A stretch of 64,000 nucleotides of DNA, taken from positions 57,513,829-57,577,828 of the forward strand of contig OW028573.1 in assembly GCA_932294295.1 (NCBI GenBank). The letters are read 5' to 3'. This document shows, in pieces, positions 1 to 11,900 of this stretch (position 1 is its first letter; the number at the start of each line of letters is the position of its first letter). The notes below the pieces were generated by a model. That model saw nothing but the letters and a program-made list of their open reading frames with translations. It did no database searches and was not told the origin of the DNA. Source of the stretch: Alitta virens. Its lineage: Eukaryota; Annelida; Polychaeta; Phyllodocida; Nereididae. The translations under genes were made by a program, and so were the position numbers.

Positions 1-604
1 GCTTCTAGTAGGGTGGCACAGCCATCCAGGCAAGCTTCGTTACAAATGCATATAATGGGCGAGTGGGCATCCATGACTGCAGAAATTGGCATGGCATAGA
101 AGTCAAATTAATTGTCAGGGATGCATAATATATATTCAGCATTAGCATTTAATTGATCTACAGACTACGAGCACTGATAAATCGGTTGGTTTTAGTTTGT
201 TTTGATAAATCAGTTGGTCAGTCAGCCCGTGAGCTCCAGGGTCAGCCATGCAATCCCTTATTACATTGCATGACATTGAATTGGACTGCATTGTGTTGCA
301 TTGCATTGTATCAGTGCTAGGTCTGAAGCTTAACTTATATTACCACCAACCGTAAGCACACCTAATATAATGATTAGACATCAGTTAACCAGTGCGTCAA
401 TCAGTCATATGTGACAACACTGACTAGAAACTCAGCGTGGTGCCACGATATTGCTTAAAATGCTTCAGTAGAAAGTAATCGTTTTGCAAAAATAAAATAA
501 AACACATGGAAGTATTGGAAATTCGCTAAGAGCATGTTAAATGTTGGACTCGAACAATATTCACAGACAAGCAATGTTGCAAACGAGCTAATTTGTATAA
601 AGTT
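1..604. other. Intergenic DNA, no gene seen
   Basis: No convincing coding exon on either strand. A segment near 320-345 (ggtctgaagcttaacttatat) resembles the body of the SINE-like repeat at 31905-32115 and 60910-61200, so part of this stretch is probably old retroposon sequence. Confidence 0.5.
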
Positions 605-698
605 TGACTGGCCCTGTGGGAATTGAACCCTGGATCCAATGGTTGGAAGGACAGGGCTCTACCACTGAGCTAAGCCCCCACCCCTGACTGGCCCTGTG
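605..698 (-). repeat. tRNA-derived insert flanked by 14-bp direct repeats
   Basis: Read on the minus strand, 619-684 holds a good RNA polymerase III A box (TAGCTCAGTGGTAGAGC) and B box (GGGTTCAATTCCC), about the size of a tRNA. The T-arm pairs poorly and no clean acceptor stem forms, so it is a tRNA-derived retroposon head or tRNA pseudogene rather than a working tRNA. It is bounded by TGACTGGCCCTGTG at 605-618 and again at 685-698, which looks like a target-site duplication. The loop sequence CTTCCAACC is shared with the SINE at 36900-37072. Confidence 0.6.
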
Positions 699-1739
699 AG
701 GCTACAATCCAATGCTATGTTGTTAGTCATATATTTAGGTAAAAAACCTGTCACCTTACATGGTATAGACTAAAGGCTGACAAATCTGTATGTCAAATAA
801 AAATATTTGAGGACAGCAACCAGTGACTAACTCCGCACTTTACTGACCCTCTAATATTATGCCAGAGTGGCTGAAGTTCAACACACTTTGGTGCCTGCTT
901 AATTGCTGGCCCGTGTTTCGCTTAACTGTCTGTATTTATTGATTGACCAGTGTTGTTTGAATTAATCAATGAGACTGTTTTCACGAACTAAACCTCTTGA
1001 ATATTTTATGGATAGATGGCAGGCTATGATGGTTATGAATCATCTCTTGCAGCATTATCAGCCATGGGGCAACATCGTTCACTGATAGCTTGATAAATCT
1101 GTCAATACTCACCAAAGCTAATGAGTGGACAAGCAAGAGCGTTAAGTTGATCAAATAACTGCCCACATTCATTTAGTGCCCTTGTAAACTATTGCCATGC
1201 AGTTAACTGCCCTCGTTGTCGTCCCATGGTAATAATTGACCTGATGGGTCTGCACTGGACTTTTATGCTAAGTTAATAATCGAATATTTTACCTGGATCG
1301 ATATTATGTCCCACATAATTCTCCCATTTCAGGGTGTGTGGATAAAAAGCCTTAATCTTTTTTTCTAATTGAGTGTGAATTTTAAATCAATGTAGTAATT
1401 GCCATGTGCACACAGAATGCGCTCATCCCTGCTGAAGCACCATCATGCTGGACAAACACGGACTTTGCCCAAATTGATTTTAACAATGATATATTCCAAT
1501 TACTGCAGAGGAAACTGTTTTTCCACATAAAACAAGTAGAAAATTACTTTAGAAAGAATAAAAGTTGTACTGTCAATTGCTAACAGATTAATTATTATTT
1601 TTGTGCAAATGCCTTTTTCTTAATCAATGCAATTTGAGATATCATATCTGCTGTTACAGCACCACATCTACCAAATTAAAACTCTAACTTCAACCAAATG
1701 TTTGCCGATTTGTGCATTATTTTGCTTTCTCTATTCCAG
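699..1739. other. Non-coding DNA, no gene seen
   Basis: Nothing recognisable. Short open frames on both strands lack splice context or any familiar motif. Confidence 0.5.
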
Positions 1740-2214
1740 AGGATGTTGTTCGACTCAGGATGACACCGGAAGCGTCGTTCTCCTTGAGACCAAAAAAATA
1801 TAAACAAGATGGAGCAATGACAGGGGCTGTGGTGCACCGATTGTATTGCTTGTATTTCAAGTAAGTATGAAAAAAAAGTGAACAAAAATATATAAGTCCT
1901 GTAAGAGTGAAAATATGAGTAATTTTTAACACCTGTGCATGGTGGAATGGAATTTAGGTGAGACAGGCCTACGAACTGGCCTGGTTTTTAAAGTAATTTT
2001 TCAAGCCTCCAATTACAACGGGACACTGCTATATTTCTAATATGACTCCATCTAACAATTTGAAACGTTTTCATTACAAGCCCTAATTCTTTGCACGTTT
2101 CGACTTTACAGACATGTTATCCCAACCTGTGAATTGTGTGACTTTGAGAGGATCCCCACACACAGACAATATCCATCTCTGCATACTAGGCTTGGATTTG
2201 CCCTGTGTGTCTGA
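1740..2214 (+). CDS. Two possible terminal exons of an unidentified gene
   Basis: Exon 1740-1860 is preceded by a pyrimidine tract ending ctattccag and followed by a perfect donor, gtaagtatg. Only one frame is open: it begins D-V-V-R-L-R-M-T-P and ends C-L-Y-F. Joining it to an acceptor at 2110-2111 (ctttacag) keeps the frame and gives 33 more codons, starting H-V-I-P-T-C and ending in TGA at 2212-2214. An AATAAA lies at about 2424. The predicted 73-residue tail has Cys, His and basic residues but matches no family I know. The exon pair could be real, with upstream exons beyond the left edge, or a chance open frame. The first exon is better supported than the second. Confidence 0.3.
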
Positions 2215-4142
2215 TTAAATGTGGGTCACACCCACCCCTTAGGACCTGCATCAATCGGACTAATGGATTGAATAGGCATCAGTCTGCATGTCATTCCACT
2301 ATTAACAAACAGCATCACAACAGCATCACAATTGCACAGGTATGTGCCATTCTATGGCGGCCACATCTAACTGTATTTAGGAACTAGATGACTCATGTTT
2401 GGTGTTGTTCGTGTTGTTCATATGAATAAATTCACCTGTGTTATCTATCTTCAGCTTTGTTGTGTATTTTGATATATTGTTCTAAGCATGGGTGTTGTGT
2501 ACAATGGTATTCAGAATTGATGTCTCTGGTCTGACTGTTACCTAAAAGTGATTGTGTTGTACTATTCTGTTAATTCCATCATTTAGAAGACAATCATAAT
2601 TGCAAAATGTATTGGTCGTAATGATTATGTCAGAATTATGAGGTAAATCACTATGGTAAATAATAAAATTAGATGTATATTCCAATTCCAGGGTTCTTAC
2701 TTTTTGGGTGGCCTTAATCGAGAAGCGGTTTTTAAACAGTATTCCTATATTATTGTATTTTAACTCTAATAGACATCTACTCTCGACGCGTTCTAACTCT
2801 GGCAGCTTTCCTGGGGCATTTCATTGCTAATCGAACCAGCAGTGGCATGTCTAATAAAATATGAATGAATGAGCTGCATCAGTGAGCATCATGTAGTCCA
2901 CAGCTTCCAATAACTACTTCACCATGGCAACCCGGAAGTCAATGATGATATCAGGGGCGTATTCGATCTGCAAAATTCGGCGTCAGAAATTGTAAAGAAA
3001 TATAGGAACTAAATCCTTAAACATATTTAGTTTTGTTGAATATGATCTTTTGTTTTTTTCTTCTTTTTTTTTGGGGGGGGGGGACTCATCAATGTATTCC
3101 ATAGTTTCTGGCTACGCTCCTGGGCGGTTATTTAGTAAAATATATTTAGCTGTAATTCAGCATTATTGATGTCTGTGGATTGAGTTGAGCTGTCTGTCTA
3201 GACATAATAGTAACTCACTGGTTGACACCAATAGATAATTGGAAGGAATTTTGAAACCTGATTTAAACATTATTAGCCTTTGGTAGTAAATATCCGTCAT
3301 ACAAGTATCCATAGTTCTTCTGTGTTTTTTGAGTGCTCATAATTGCATGTTATTGCTCACCTCAATCTTCAATATACCCTCAGCTAACATTGTTGATGTT
3401 ATACCTCCCAATGGCCATTAAGGAAGACTTCAAGAGTTTGCATGAAACAGGTCTTTGGCACCAGTGGAATAGTCACTTTAAATTTAATGTGAAATTCCAT
3501 CGGTGACATATGCCTGGTCATGGCTATTCTACTAACTGCTCCATGTTTGGAAATGCAAGACTAACAACCAACAACCATAAGAAGATATATGTGCAGATAT
3601 TTCTCTCACCTTTAGCTCATTTGTCACATTCATTTTTTTTTTGATTTATCTCATCATTTAACTAATTTATCACATTTGTTGTTATTTGTGTAACACCCAC
3701 AAACCATTTATCCCTTTATAGTGACAGCATGTTTACAAGCTTTTCAACAGAATTAATTAACACAATTTTTTTTTTCATTCAATGTGTAAAACTAAAAGCC
3801 AAAGTATTATTATTATTATTTTTTAGTAACTAAACATTGTAACTGTCTGACATTAAAATGTATGTGCTTGGTAAAACAACCTTGTACCAATGAAACGTCA
3901 CAATTAATGCAATGTATGGATGTACCAAGTTTTAAATTATCATTTTCCCTAAATTTTCAGATGACAAATCCCTCAATACCAACTTGGAGATGGTTGAGCA
4001 ATGTTCAAAGAAGATGTAGTATTTAAATGCAATGATGCAGTGTTACATTAATTGATGACTTGAAATTAAAATATACAAAATATATTGACATTGTCTGTTG
4101 GTTTTTTAACGTTTGAAATAGATGACATCGTGTAACTTATTG
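2215..4142. other. Non-coding DNA with possible LINE tail
   Basis: No gene seen. 2750-2880 looks like the 3' end of a retroposon (ends in AATAAAATATGAATGAATGAG). A poly-G/T tract lies at 3045-3083. The rest is unremarkable AT-rich sequence. Confidence 0.45.
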
Positions 4143-6365
4143 TCACACATAATCTAGGAGTAGAGCTTGCTTCATGTCTACACACCCTTTGAGATGGTAA
4201 TGCCGGCTCTCCCATGTGGCCGTCGTGGTGAACAATCTGAATGGAAAATAATTTTTGGCATTACACACAAAGAATGCCTAGTGAAACATTGATAATTAGA
4301 AAATATCCCGCTTAGCATAGTAGTGAAACATATTCTTAAACAGTTAGAAAAAGCCAGGGGGCTCAACAACCTCAGAGGTTTGTGTTGGAGGCCTCTTTGA
4401 GTTTGAGGTAAATCAGGAAATAGGAAATATGTATGGAAGACAGTAGTGACAGATTTAATTGATGGTTCATTCGGAATCATCCCGATATTCTTTTTCTATA
4501 TAATAACAGACTTGTCTGTTTGAAAACTTCGTCCGGAGAGTGTTGGCTTTGAAATGTAATGTTAACAGCAGGTGGAACCACCGTACAGTCGATTGATAAC
4601 CCTTACGTTAATCAGTCATGATCCTTGTCATGCACAACCTAAATGACAGAAACGGCTAGTTTTGTCAGAATTTGAACCCAGGATCGGCGTAGGAGCTGAC
4701 CAATATCTTAACCAGTAAACCACCGAACTGCTTAGGAAATTCAGTAGTATGTGCCTTATTACAAGTGCAGTTTTCGCCAAAACTATAGCATAAAAATAAC
4801 CCCCCCCCCCCCCCAAAAAAAAAAAAAACCTGGACCTGCACTGAAACTAATTTTAAACCTTACTAAAAAGTTGTTCTTGTCCCCTTTTTCTAGTTTAACT
4901 CAAACGTTGTCTATTATTCGAAGAAGACCAACTCATGGGAAGAATAGGACCTATTTCAGATTTCTGATGCATAAACCAATGAGAATATGGAACTTCACAA
5001 AATTAGTGTTCTGCTTCAGTCCTGAAAATAATATTTGTACACGTATATTTATATTATAAAATGACTGGTCAACTTTCTTGAATGTATCAAATTCTCTCAT
5101 AAACAAATACATGCACGTCATAGACTTTTTATTTAATCCAGCAGTGCATGTGCAAAGGCTACACTTTTGTAAGTCAAGTTGTTGAAGTACACTCAAAATC
5201 TGTGACTGATCAATGATTGATAATGTCGATATGTATTTGTTTACACCCATAGGAAGTTTACATACCTTTCACACTGTGTATTGCTATGTGTAAGTATTTA
5301 TGGTATAGACCAAAGAGATAAGATCATAATTATGTCACTAGAGCCTGATGCAAATGATTTGTGTTGTCCAGTGATTTTTTTTTAAATACATTTTTCTGAT
5401 CTAGTCTGATGTGGTTCAAGGGCTATATAAAAATTATTATCTTCTTCTATTACATATATTGTTAATTTTTCCTTTGTTTGTTATAATTTAAATCTCATCT
5501 AACACTTTTTACTGACATATCAGTTGTCTTGTTTTCTTTTTTGGTAGGCCTATCCCATTTCAACAACTTTGATGTCACATATTATGCAACCACAAGACAC
5601 AGCCCCAATGCCCCATACATTATAACTGAACACAATAATCAAAATGCAGTTATATTTACAGTTTGGTAAACCTTTAACAAAGTAATTCATTTTGCAAGTG
5701 AGGTCAGACGTGTTTTGCAAGTGAGGTCAGACGTGTTTTTTCCCTTATATATTAATATTAAATCTCAACATTATTTTATGTCGGGATTCAGAATTAAATT
5801 TCATTCCGCCATACAGATTTTCATATCATCCCCTAATCAATATATTAAAAATAGGAATGAAAATACTAGTAAAATTATAACAAAAATTTTAGTCAAATTT
5901 TGGTTGTCAAAAGTTTGAAAACTTCGTCCGGAGATTGTTGGCTTTGAAATGTAATGTTAACAGCAGTTGGAAGCACCTTACAGTCGATTGATAACCCTTA
6001 CGTTAATCAGTCATGCTCCTAGTCATGCACAACCTAAATGACAGAAACGGCTAGTTTTGTCAGAATTTGAACCCAGGATCGGCGTAGGAGCTGACCAATA
6101 TCTTAACCAGTAAACCACCGAACTGCTTAGGAAATTCAGTAGTATGCGCCTTATTACAGTGCAGTTTTCGCCAAAACTATAGCATAAAAATAAACCCCCC
6201 CCCCCCCCCTCCAAAAAAAAAACCTAGACCTGCACTGAAACTAAGTTTAAACCTTACTAAAAAAGTTGTTCTTGTCCCCTTTTTCTAGTTTAACTCAAAC
6301 GTTGTCTATTATTCGAAGTAGACCAACTCATGGGAAGAATAGGACCTATTTCAGATTTCTGATGC
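4143..6365 (-). pseudogene. Decayed fragment of a D-amino-acid oxidase paralogue
   Basis: 4150-4240 on the minus strand matches the last exon of the intact oxidase at 8944-17890, including the I-V-H-.-.-G-H and H-G-.-A-G-I-T-.-.-K-G segments, but these lie in different frames, so there is at least one frameshift. 4866-4970 matches the penultimate exon (IRPMRDAVRVE region) over most of its length and carries a stop; a second copy of that exon is at about 6263-6365 because the region was tandemly duplicated. Exon order and strand agree with the intact gene, so this is a truncated tandem duplicate of it. No earlier exons of the paralogue were found. It cannot encode a working enzyme. Confidence 0.7.
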
Positions 6366-7331
6366 ATAAACCAATGAGAATATGGAACTTCACAAAATTA
6401 GTGTTCTGCTTCAGTCCTGAAAATAATATTTGTACACGTATATATCTATTATAAAATGACTGGTCAACTTTCTTGAATGTATCAAATTCTCTCATAAACA
6501 AATACATGCACATCATAGACTTTTTATTTAATCCAGCAGTGCATGTGCAAAGGCTACACTTTTGTAAGTCAAGTTGTTGAAGTACACTCAAAATCTGTGA
6601 CTGATCAATGATTGATAATGTCGATATGTATTTGTTTACACCCATAGGAAGTTTACATACCTTTCACACTGTGTATTGCTATGTGTAAGTATTTATGGTA
6701 TAGACCAAAGAGATAAGATCATAATTATGTCACTAGAGCCTGATGCAAATGATTTGTGTTGTCCAGTGATTTTTTTTTAAATACATTTTTCTGATTTTTT
6801 TTTAAATACATTTTTCTGGTCTGATGTGGTTCAAGGGCTATATAAAAATTATTATCTTCTTCTATTACATATATTGTTAATTTTTCCTTTGTTTGTTATA
6901 ATTTAAATCTCATCTAACACTTTTTACTGACATATCAGTTGTCTTGTTTTCTTTTTTGGTAGGCCTATCCCATTTCAACAACTTTGATGTCACATATTAT
7001 GCAACCACAAGACACAGCCCCAATGCCCCATACATTATAACTGAACACAATAATCAAAATGCAGTTATATTTACAGTTTGGTAAACCTTTAACAAAGTAA
7101 TTCATTTTGCAAGTGAGGTCAGACGTGTTTTGCAAGTGAGGTCAGACGTGTTTTTTCCCTTATATATTAATATTAAATCTCAACATTATTTTATGTCGGG
7201 ATTCAGAATTAAATTTCATTCCGCCATACAGGTTTTCATATCATCCCCTAATCAATATATTAAAAATAGGAATGAAAATACTGGTACAATTATAACAAAA
7301 ATTTTAGTCAAATTTTGGTTGTCAAAAGTTT
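4519..7331. repeat. 1.4-kb direct tandem duplication
   Basis: 4519-5916 and 5914-7331 are near-identical copies meeting at a shared TTT. Each contains the pseudo-exon of the oxidase paralogue, a tRNA-like segment, a poly-C/poly-A run and a 22-bp direct repeat (tttgcaagtgaggtcagacg). The second copy is longer by about 26 bp because tgatttttttttaaatacat is itself repeated at 6770-6820. The few substitutions suggest a recent event. Confidence 0.9.
4655..4742 (-). repeat. tRNA-like SINE head (copy also at 6050-6137)
   Basis: The minus strand reads GGTGGTTTACTGGTTAAGA, like a Pol III A box, and then CTGGGTTCAAATTC, a B box. It lies inside both copies of the tandem duplication. No full tRNA fold is evident, so it is probably a SINE remnant. 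Confidence 0.45.
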
Positions 7332-8943
7332 AAGTTTTATCATGGAACAGAAATGGAACATCATAGTAATATAATGCGAAATGATAAAGGCCTATTTCCT
7401 TTATTTTTGTTTTACAAGTAAGCAGGTGGTGCTCTTTGCTAGCAAGAAATAACTTCAAAATTTGAACGTAAGCATAGGCTGCGCGGCGATAACGATTATA
7501 TATTGACATATCTGTCCAATATAATATTGCGCAATATGTACATGTTCTCATGTATAGAAGATAGATAGAGAAGATAGATAGATGCATTTAATTGACACTT
7601 TTTTTAGGTCTAATTTGACCTATTTGTCATAGTTCAATATAAAAAATACATAAACATATTAAAAAATACATGAAAGATACAGAAAAAAAAAAAATTATAA
7701 TAGACACATATTGCACATAGACACATCAATATATAGAATAAAGAAGCTAAGCTAACATAGGATTTTGGCTTCAGTACGGCTACTGTCAAAATACTGTTTC
7801 TGAGGTAAATTATTCAACAAATTCATATCTAGCAAAGTTTGATGATTTAGGCATGAGTCTAAATAAGACCCTGCCAGTATTGATAGCCACAATGTCATGT
7901 GGTGTTATGTAAGACAATGGAATTGCTTGCATAATCCCACGTGTCATAAAAAAAATTTAAATCTAGATCTCCTAAATTATATATTTTTTTAGATTAAGAG
8001 TGCGATCTGGCAAATGAATCACTGAAAAATATATAAGTACTATGTAACTTGCAATCTGGAATGCAAAATTTCAAGTCTTGCTGTCTCATTATATTGGTTT
8101 CTTTCCCTAGAAAAAAAACCAATCTATATGCATGTTTTCATACATTAAGCAGCTCCAGGTTGCAAGTTACTTGTATTGTTATACTTATTTATTATTACTA
8201 AATTACCTTTAATAATTATTATTCTTTATCATATCTTTGAAATACTGTGCTATTATGCCATCGACATAACTGAAGTCGCTTAGAAAATTCCCTAGCAAAA
8301 CTAGGTGATATAGAGTCATACTGTATGAAATGTCATTAGGGTAAGGGCAGTAGTACTAGATTTCTGTTCCGGAAATTCATTTTTAACAAAAAAAATTCCA
8401 TTAGTTTGAAAAAAAAAAGAAGGATGTTGTGGATGTCAAGATGCAGTTCATAAAGTGAAAGGAATATAATTTAGATGTTTCATTTGCAAAATTTCACTCA
8501 TGTTAGATTAATAGTGTTCTTGATAAGGATGTTTAAAAAAAAAGTATTTTTCACATTTTCACCTTATTATGCATACTCCATATTATTTCTGGAACATTCT
8601 GGCAAAGTTTTAGGCATGTAGGTGAAGTAGTTCAGCCAGGTTGCTTGTAAAAACAAATGCAGCCTGTACATCATTAACATGTCAATATATATCCTGTTTA
8701 CATGTTACAGGTTGGTTACATGTATTTTTCAGATATTCACAGTGATAAATCTCTAAGTGCCAGTCCAGTAGGACCTGGTCATAGAATGAAGGAAAAATAT
8801 GTTAGCAAAAATGCAACAAAATATATATGTTACATCAATGAAGATATTGCAATAACAAAATATTATGAAAAAAATGGTGATTATGTCTGTTGATTTAAAA
8901 ATCCAAAAACAGTCTGATAACATGAAATAACTGTTTGTCAGGT
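7332..8943. other. Intergenic DNA downstream of the oxidase gene
   Basis: AT-rich sequence with A-tracts and no supported gene. It would contain the 3' untranslated region and polyadenylation site of the oxidase gene, but I cannot place the site with confidence. Confidence 0.45.
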
Positions 8944-11900
8944 TCATAATCTAGAAGTAGGCAACTGACTTAGAGCTTGCTTCACCAAGTTGACTGCATC
9001 CTCTGCACACCCTTTGTGCAATGTAATGCCAGCTCCCCCATGGCCATAGTTGTGAACAATCTGGAAGACAGTGATTATAAGATTATATTATTATATGGTT
9101 AGACATATTGTAAATGAGTACAATCTACAAAACACTTTTACATAATGGGTTAAATAACTCCAGTCCATATAGGCATAAGTTATCTACTTTATCAGACAAA
9201 AAAACTGCACTTGAAACAGAGAAAAAGTGTAGAATGTGAAAAAAAAGGACTAGGAATAGAGACAAGTCACAATATCTGATGCTCCAAAAATTATGTTGTT
9301 AAAATGACTCGGATGCACTGGCCTTTGAAGTGTACTTTGATCATTGACTTCAACCGGTTATAATATACATGTAACACACTGCTTCCAAATGAGTGGCCAA
9401 CAATCTATGGAATATTCACCTTAAACTGACATAAGCATTATATTCCTAAGTTTAGTCAGGATGCGAACTTTATGGGGATTAGAGCAACAGCTTACCCGCC
9501 AGACCACCCACCTGTCTACAATGGACATTAATTCTATGTCTATTCAAGGACATAAGAATAACAAGCATAAACAACTGCAAGAAGTAACAAACTAAAACTT
9601 ACAAATTTAGTTATTCCATTTTGATTTACTTTTTCCAGTTCAACTCGAACTGCGTCTCTCATTGGACGAATCCCAACTCCTTGGAAGAATATTTGAGATT
9701 TCTGAAATGATGATTTAATGATAAATTATTCAATTTTACCATATAATTGACTGGACTGACGTGCTGCAACACATTATTATATCAATATCAAAGGCACTAC
9801 TGGCAAATATTATAGAGTGTTAAGAATAACCTTCAAGCTTGGCATAAGTTTGCAACAACCATCCCATATTGCCTTAGTGTCCTCTAAGCTGATATTTCTG
9901 TTCATGTTATTTTGACCAGTTCCCCCAAGAACAACTCCTCGTGACCTGAAATAATAGTTTTTGAATATAGACAAAGTAATAAATCCAGGTAGGGTTTTTG
10001 TTCAACAGTGCAAAATCAGTGAAAACAAATTATAGAACAGAGACTGCCATATATACATGTTTCATAATATGAGCCATCTTTTATAATACAAGGAGAAATG
10101 GTACCTATTACCATGTATAATGTATTTCACAAAGTTTTTTGTTTTTACCTTGATAACACTCAGTTTACTTACAATGGTAAAATATACTTCTGATCTGGCA
10201 AGGAAACAACAAAGTGTTTGACCCAGGGGGCTTCGACCTGTAAAGACAAATTTGTCATTTCAACACGAATGAAATTCATGATCTGCATGACCACCACGGT
10301 CCACCATATCCATTCCAGGCCTAAATGATCGCCTTCTAAGAGAACCTGCACCAATCCAAATTCCACACATCACCCAATGTGAGAAATGCACACACACTAA
10401 AAATCTTCTTGACGGAGTTCTTAGCCATTTGGACAGTTTTAGAAATGACTGACACATCAGAAATTTCATCTGATATTAGTCAATACTGTTTTTAAGCGAC
10501 ATCTTATCTTATCTTATCTTATGACCCTTGTGACCAAGAACTGAGAGACATTGTGACTAATGCCATACATTATTTATATTCTATTCAAAAGGATTTTTGA
10601 TCTGAGCCAGTGCATTAATCCAGTTACAGCATCTATAGAGTTACATGTATCATTACCTCATTATGTATGATTATAATTATAACACTATACAATGAGGGTC
10701 ATGAGGATTTTCTGGGCAGACCTACCCTCATCATTTGTCCTCTGGCTGGATAAACATCTTCAAATCCCAGGGTTCGAGCCCCTATACCAGAGCAGTTCAC
10801 AACTATGTCAAAATCTTTAACAAGCTGAAAAAAAGACAGTTCAACAAAAAAATATCAGAAAGTATCAGGTAGATGCCACTCAGAAAGCACTAACATCAGC
10901 AAGCTGACGGAAAGCATTATAACTTCATGATATCTTTATAATTACTTTATTTCAAATAGATATATGCTGAGTAGTAGTAGTAGTAGTAGGTTGATATTAA
11001 CGACGTGTTAACCACCAAGGGGTCATTCACGTCAGGACCGCTAAGGGGACAGGATGCTTAGCATGCTTAGAAAATAACCATATAGGGCACACGTAAGGTA
11101 ATTAGCTATAGGCGGATATAGCATTATAGCAAGACATGGACATAACACAAAAGAGAAAAGCAAATGGTCTCTTAAAATACATAATTACAAAATTTCTCAG
11201 AAAACTGTTTGATTTATCCACATGTAAGTACTCCTTTAATGTATAATTGTATGATAACAAAAAAACTGAATAAGAATGTTTGTTTTTATCACACTGTATA
11301 AACCTAATAATATGGTTGCTTAGTTTTATCTCATGTATAAAGCCACTGTCACACGGGCCGGTTGTGCCGTAGTGAAGCCGTAGTATTACGTAATAGTTGC
11401 TGAAATCACTACCCGGCTCCAAGCCGGCGGCCCCAATACGGCCACCCGTGGATACCCGGGGATACCCGGCAGGCACCCGTGGGACCCTTGGCTAAGCCGG
11501 GAAACCCGGCCCCGATAGCCGGTTGTGCTATGCTTGCATGGCACAACCGTGGAATTCTCCCGGGAGTCTCCCGGGTGAAAAATACCCGTGGGAGCCGGCG
11601 GGTTACCCGTGGGAGCCGGCGGGTGAGCCGTGGGAGCCGGCGGGTGAGCCGGCGGGTGAGCCGTGGGAGCCGGCGGTTTATCTGTTACCCGTAATAAAAC
11701 CGGCGGTTTGTTGAGGGGTTCTACGGGTGACCCGGCGGCTTCCACGGGTGACCCGGCGGCTTCCACGGGTGACCCGGCGGCTTCCACGGGTAACCAGCTA
11801 CCAGCGTCAGCGTAGGCAGGGAGGGTTATATACTTTAAAAAATTGCTGCTCCTCTAATATTAGTCCGATTTTCGTCAAATAAAAACTGAATTGTAGTATA

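Noticed and set aside
619..684. A functional tRNA gene (Gly-like CTTCCAA loop)
   Set aside because: A and B boxes are good, but the acceptor and T stems do not pair properly and the unit is flanked by direct repeats, so it is a retroposed relic.
4951..5250. 99-codon minus frame, nearly repeated at 6346-6645
   Set aside because: Preserved in two copies only because the 1.4-kb DNA was duplicated; no start context or domain, and it overlaps the decayed oxidase exon.
8702..8893. 63-codon plus frame downstream of the oxidase gene
   Set aside because: No recognisable motif and no splice or promoter context; the opposite strand is similarly open.
11386..11787. Long minus-strand frame with repeated V-E-A-A-G-S-P and P-P-A-P-T units
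   Set aside because: It is the translation of the GC-rich subterminal DNA repeats of the foldback element; other frames are equally open.
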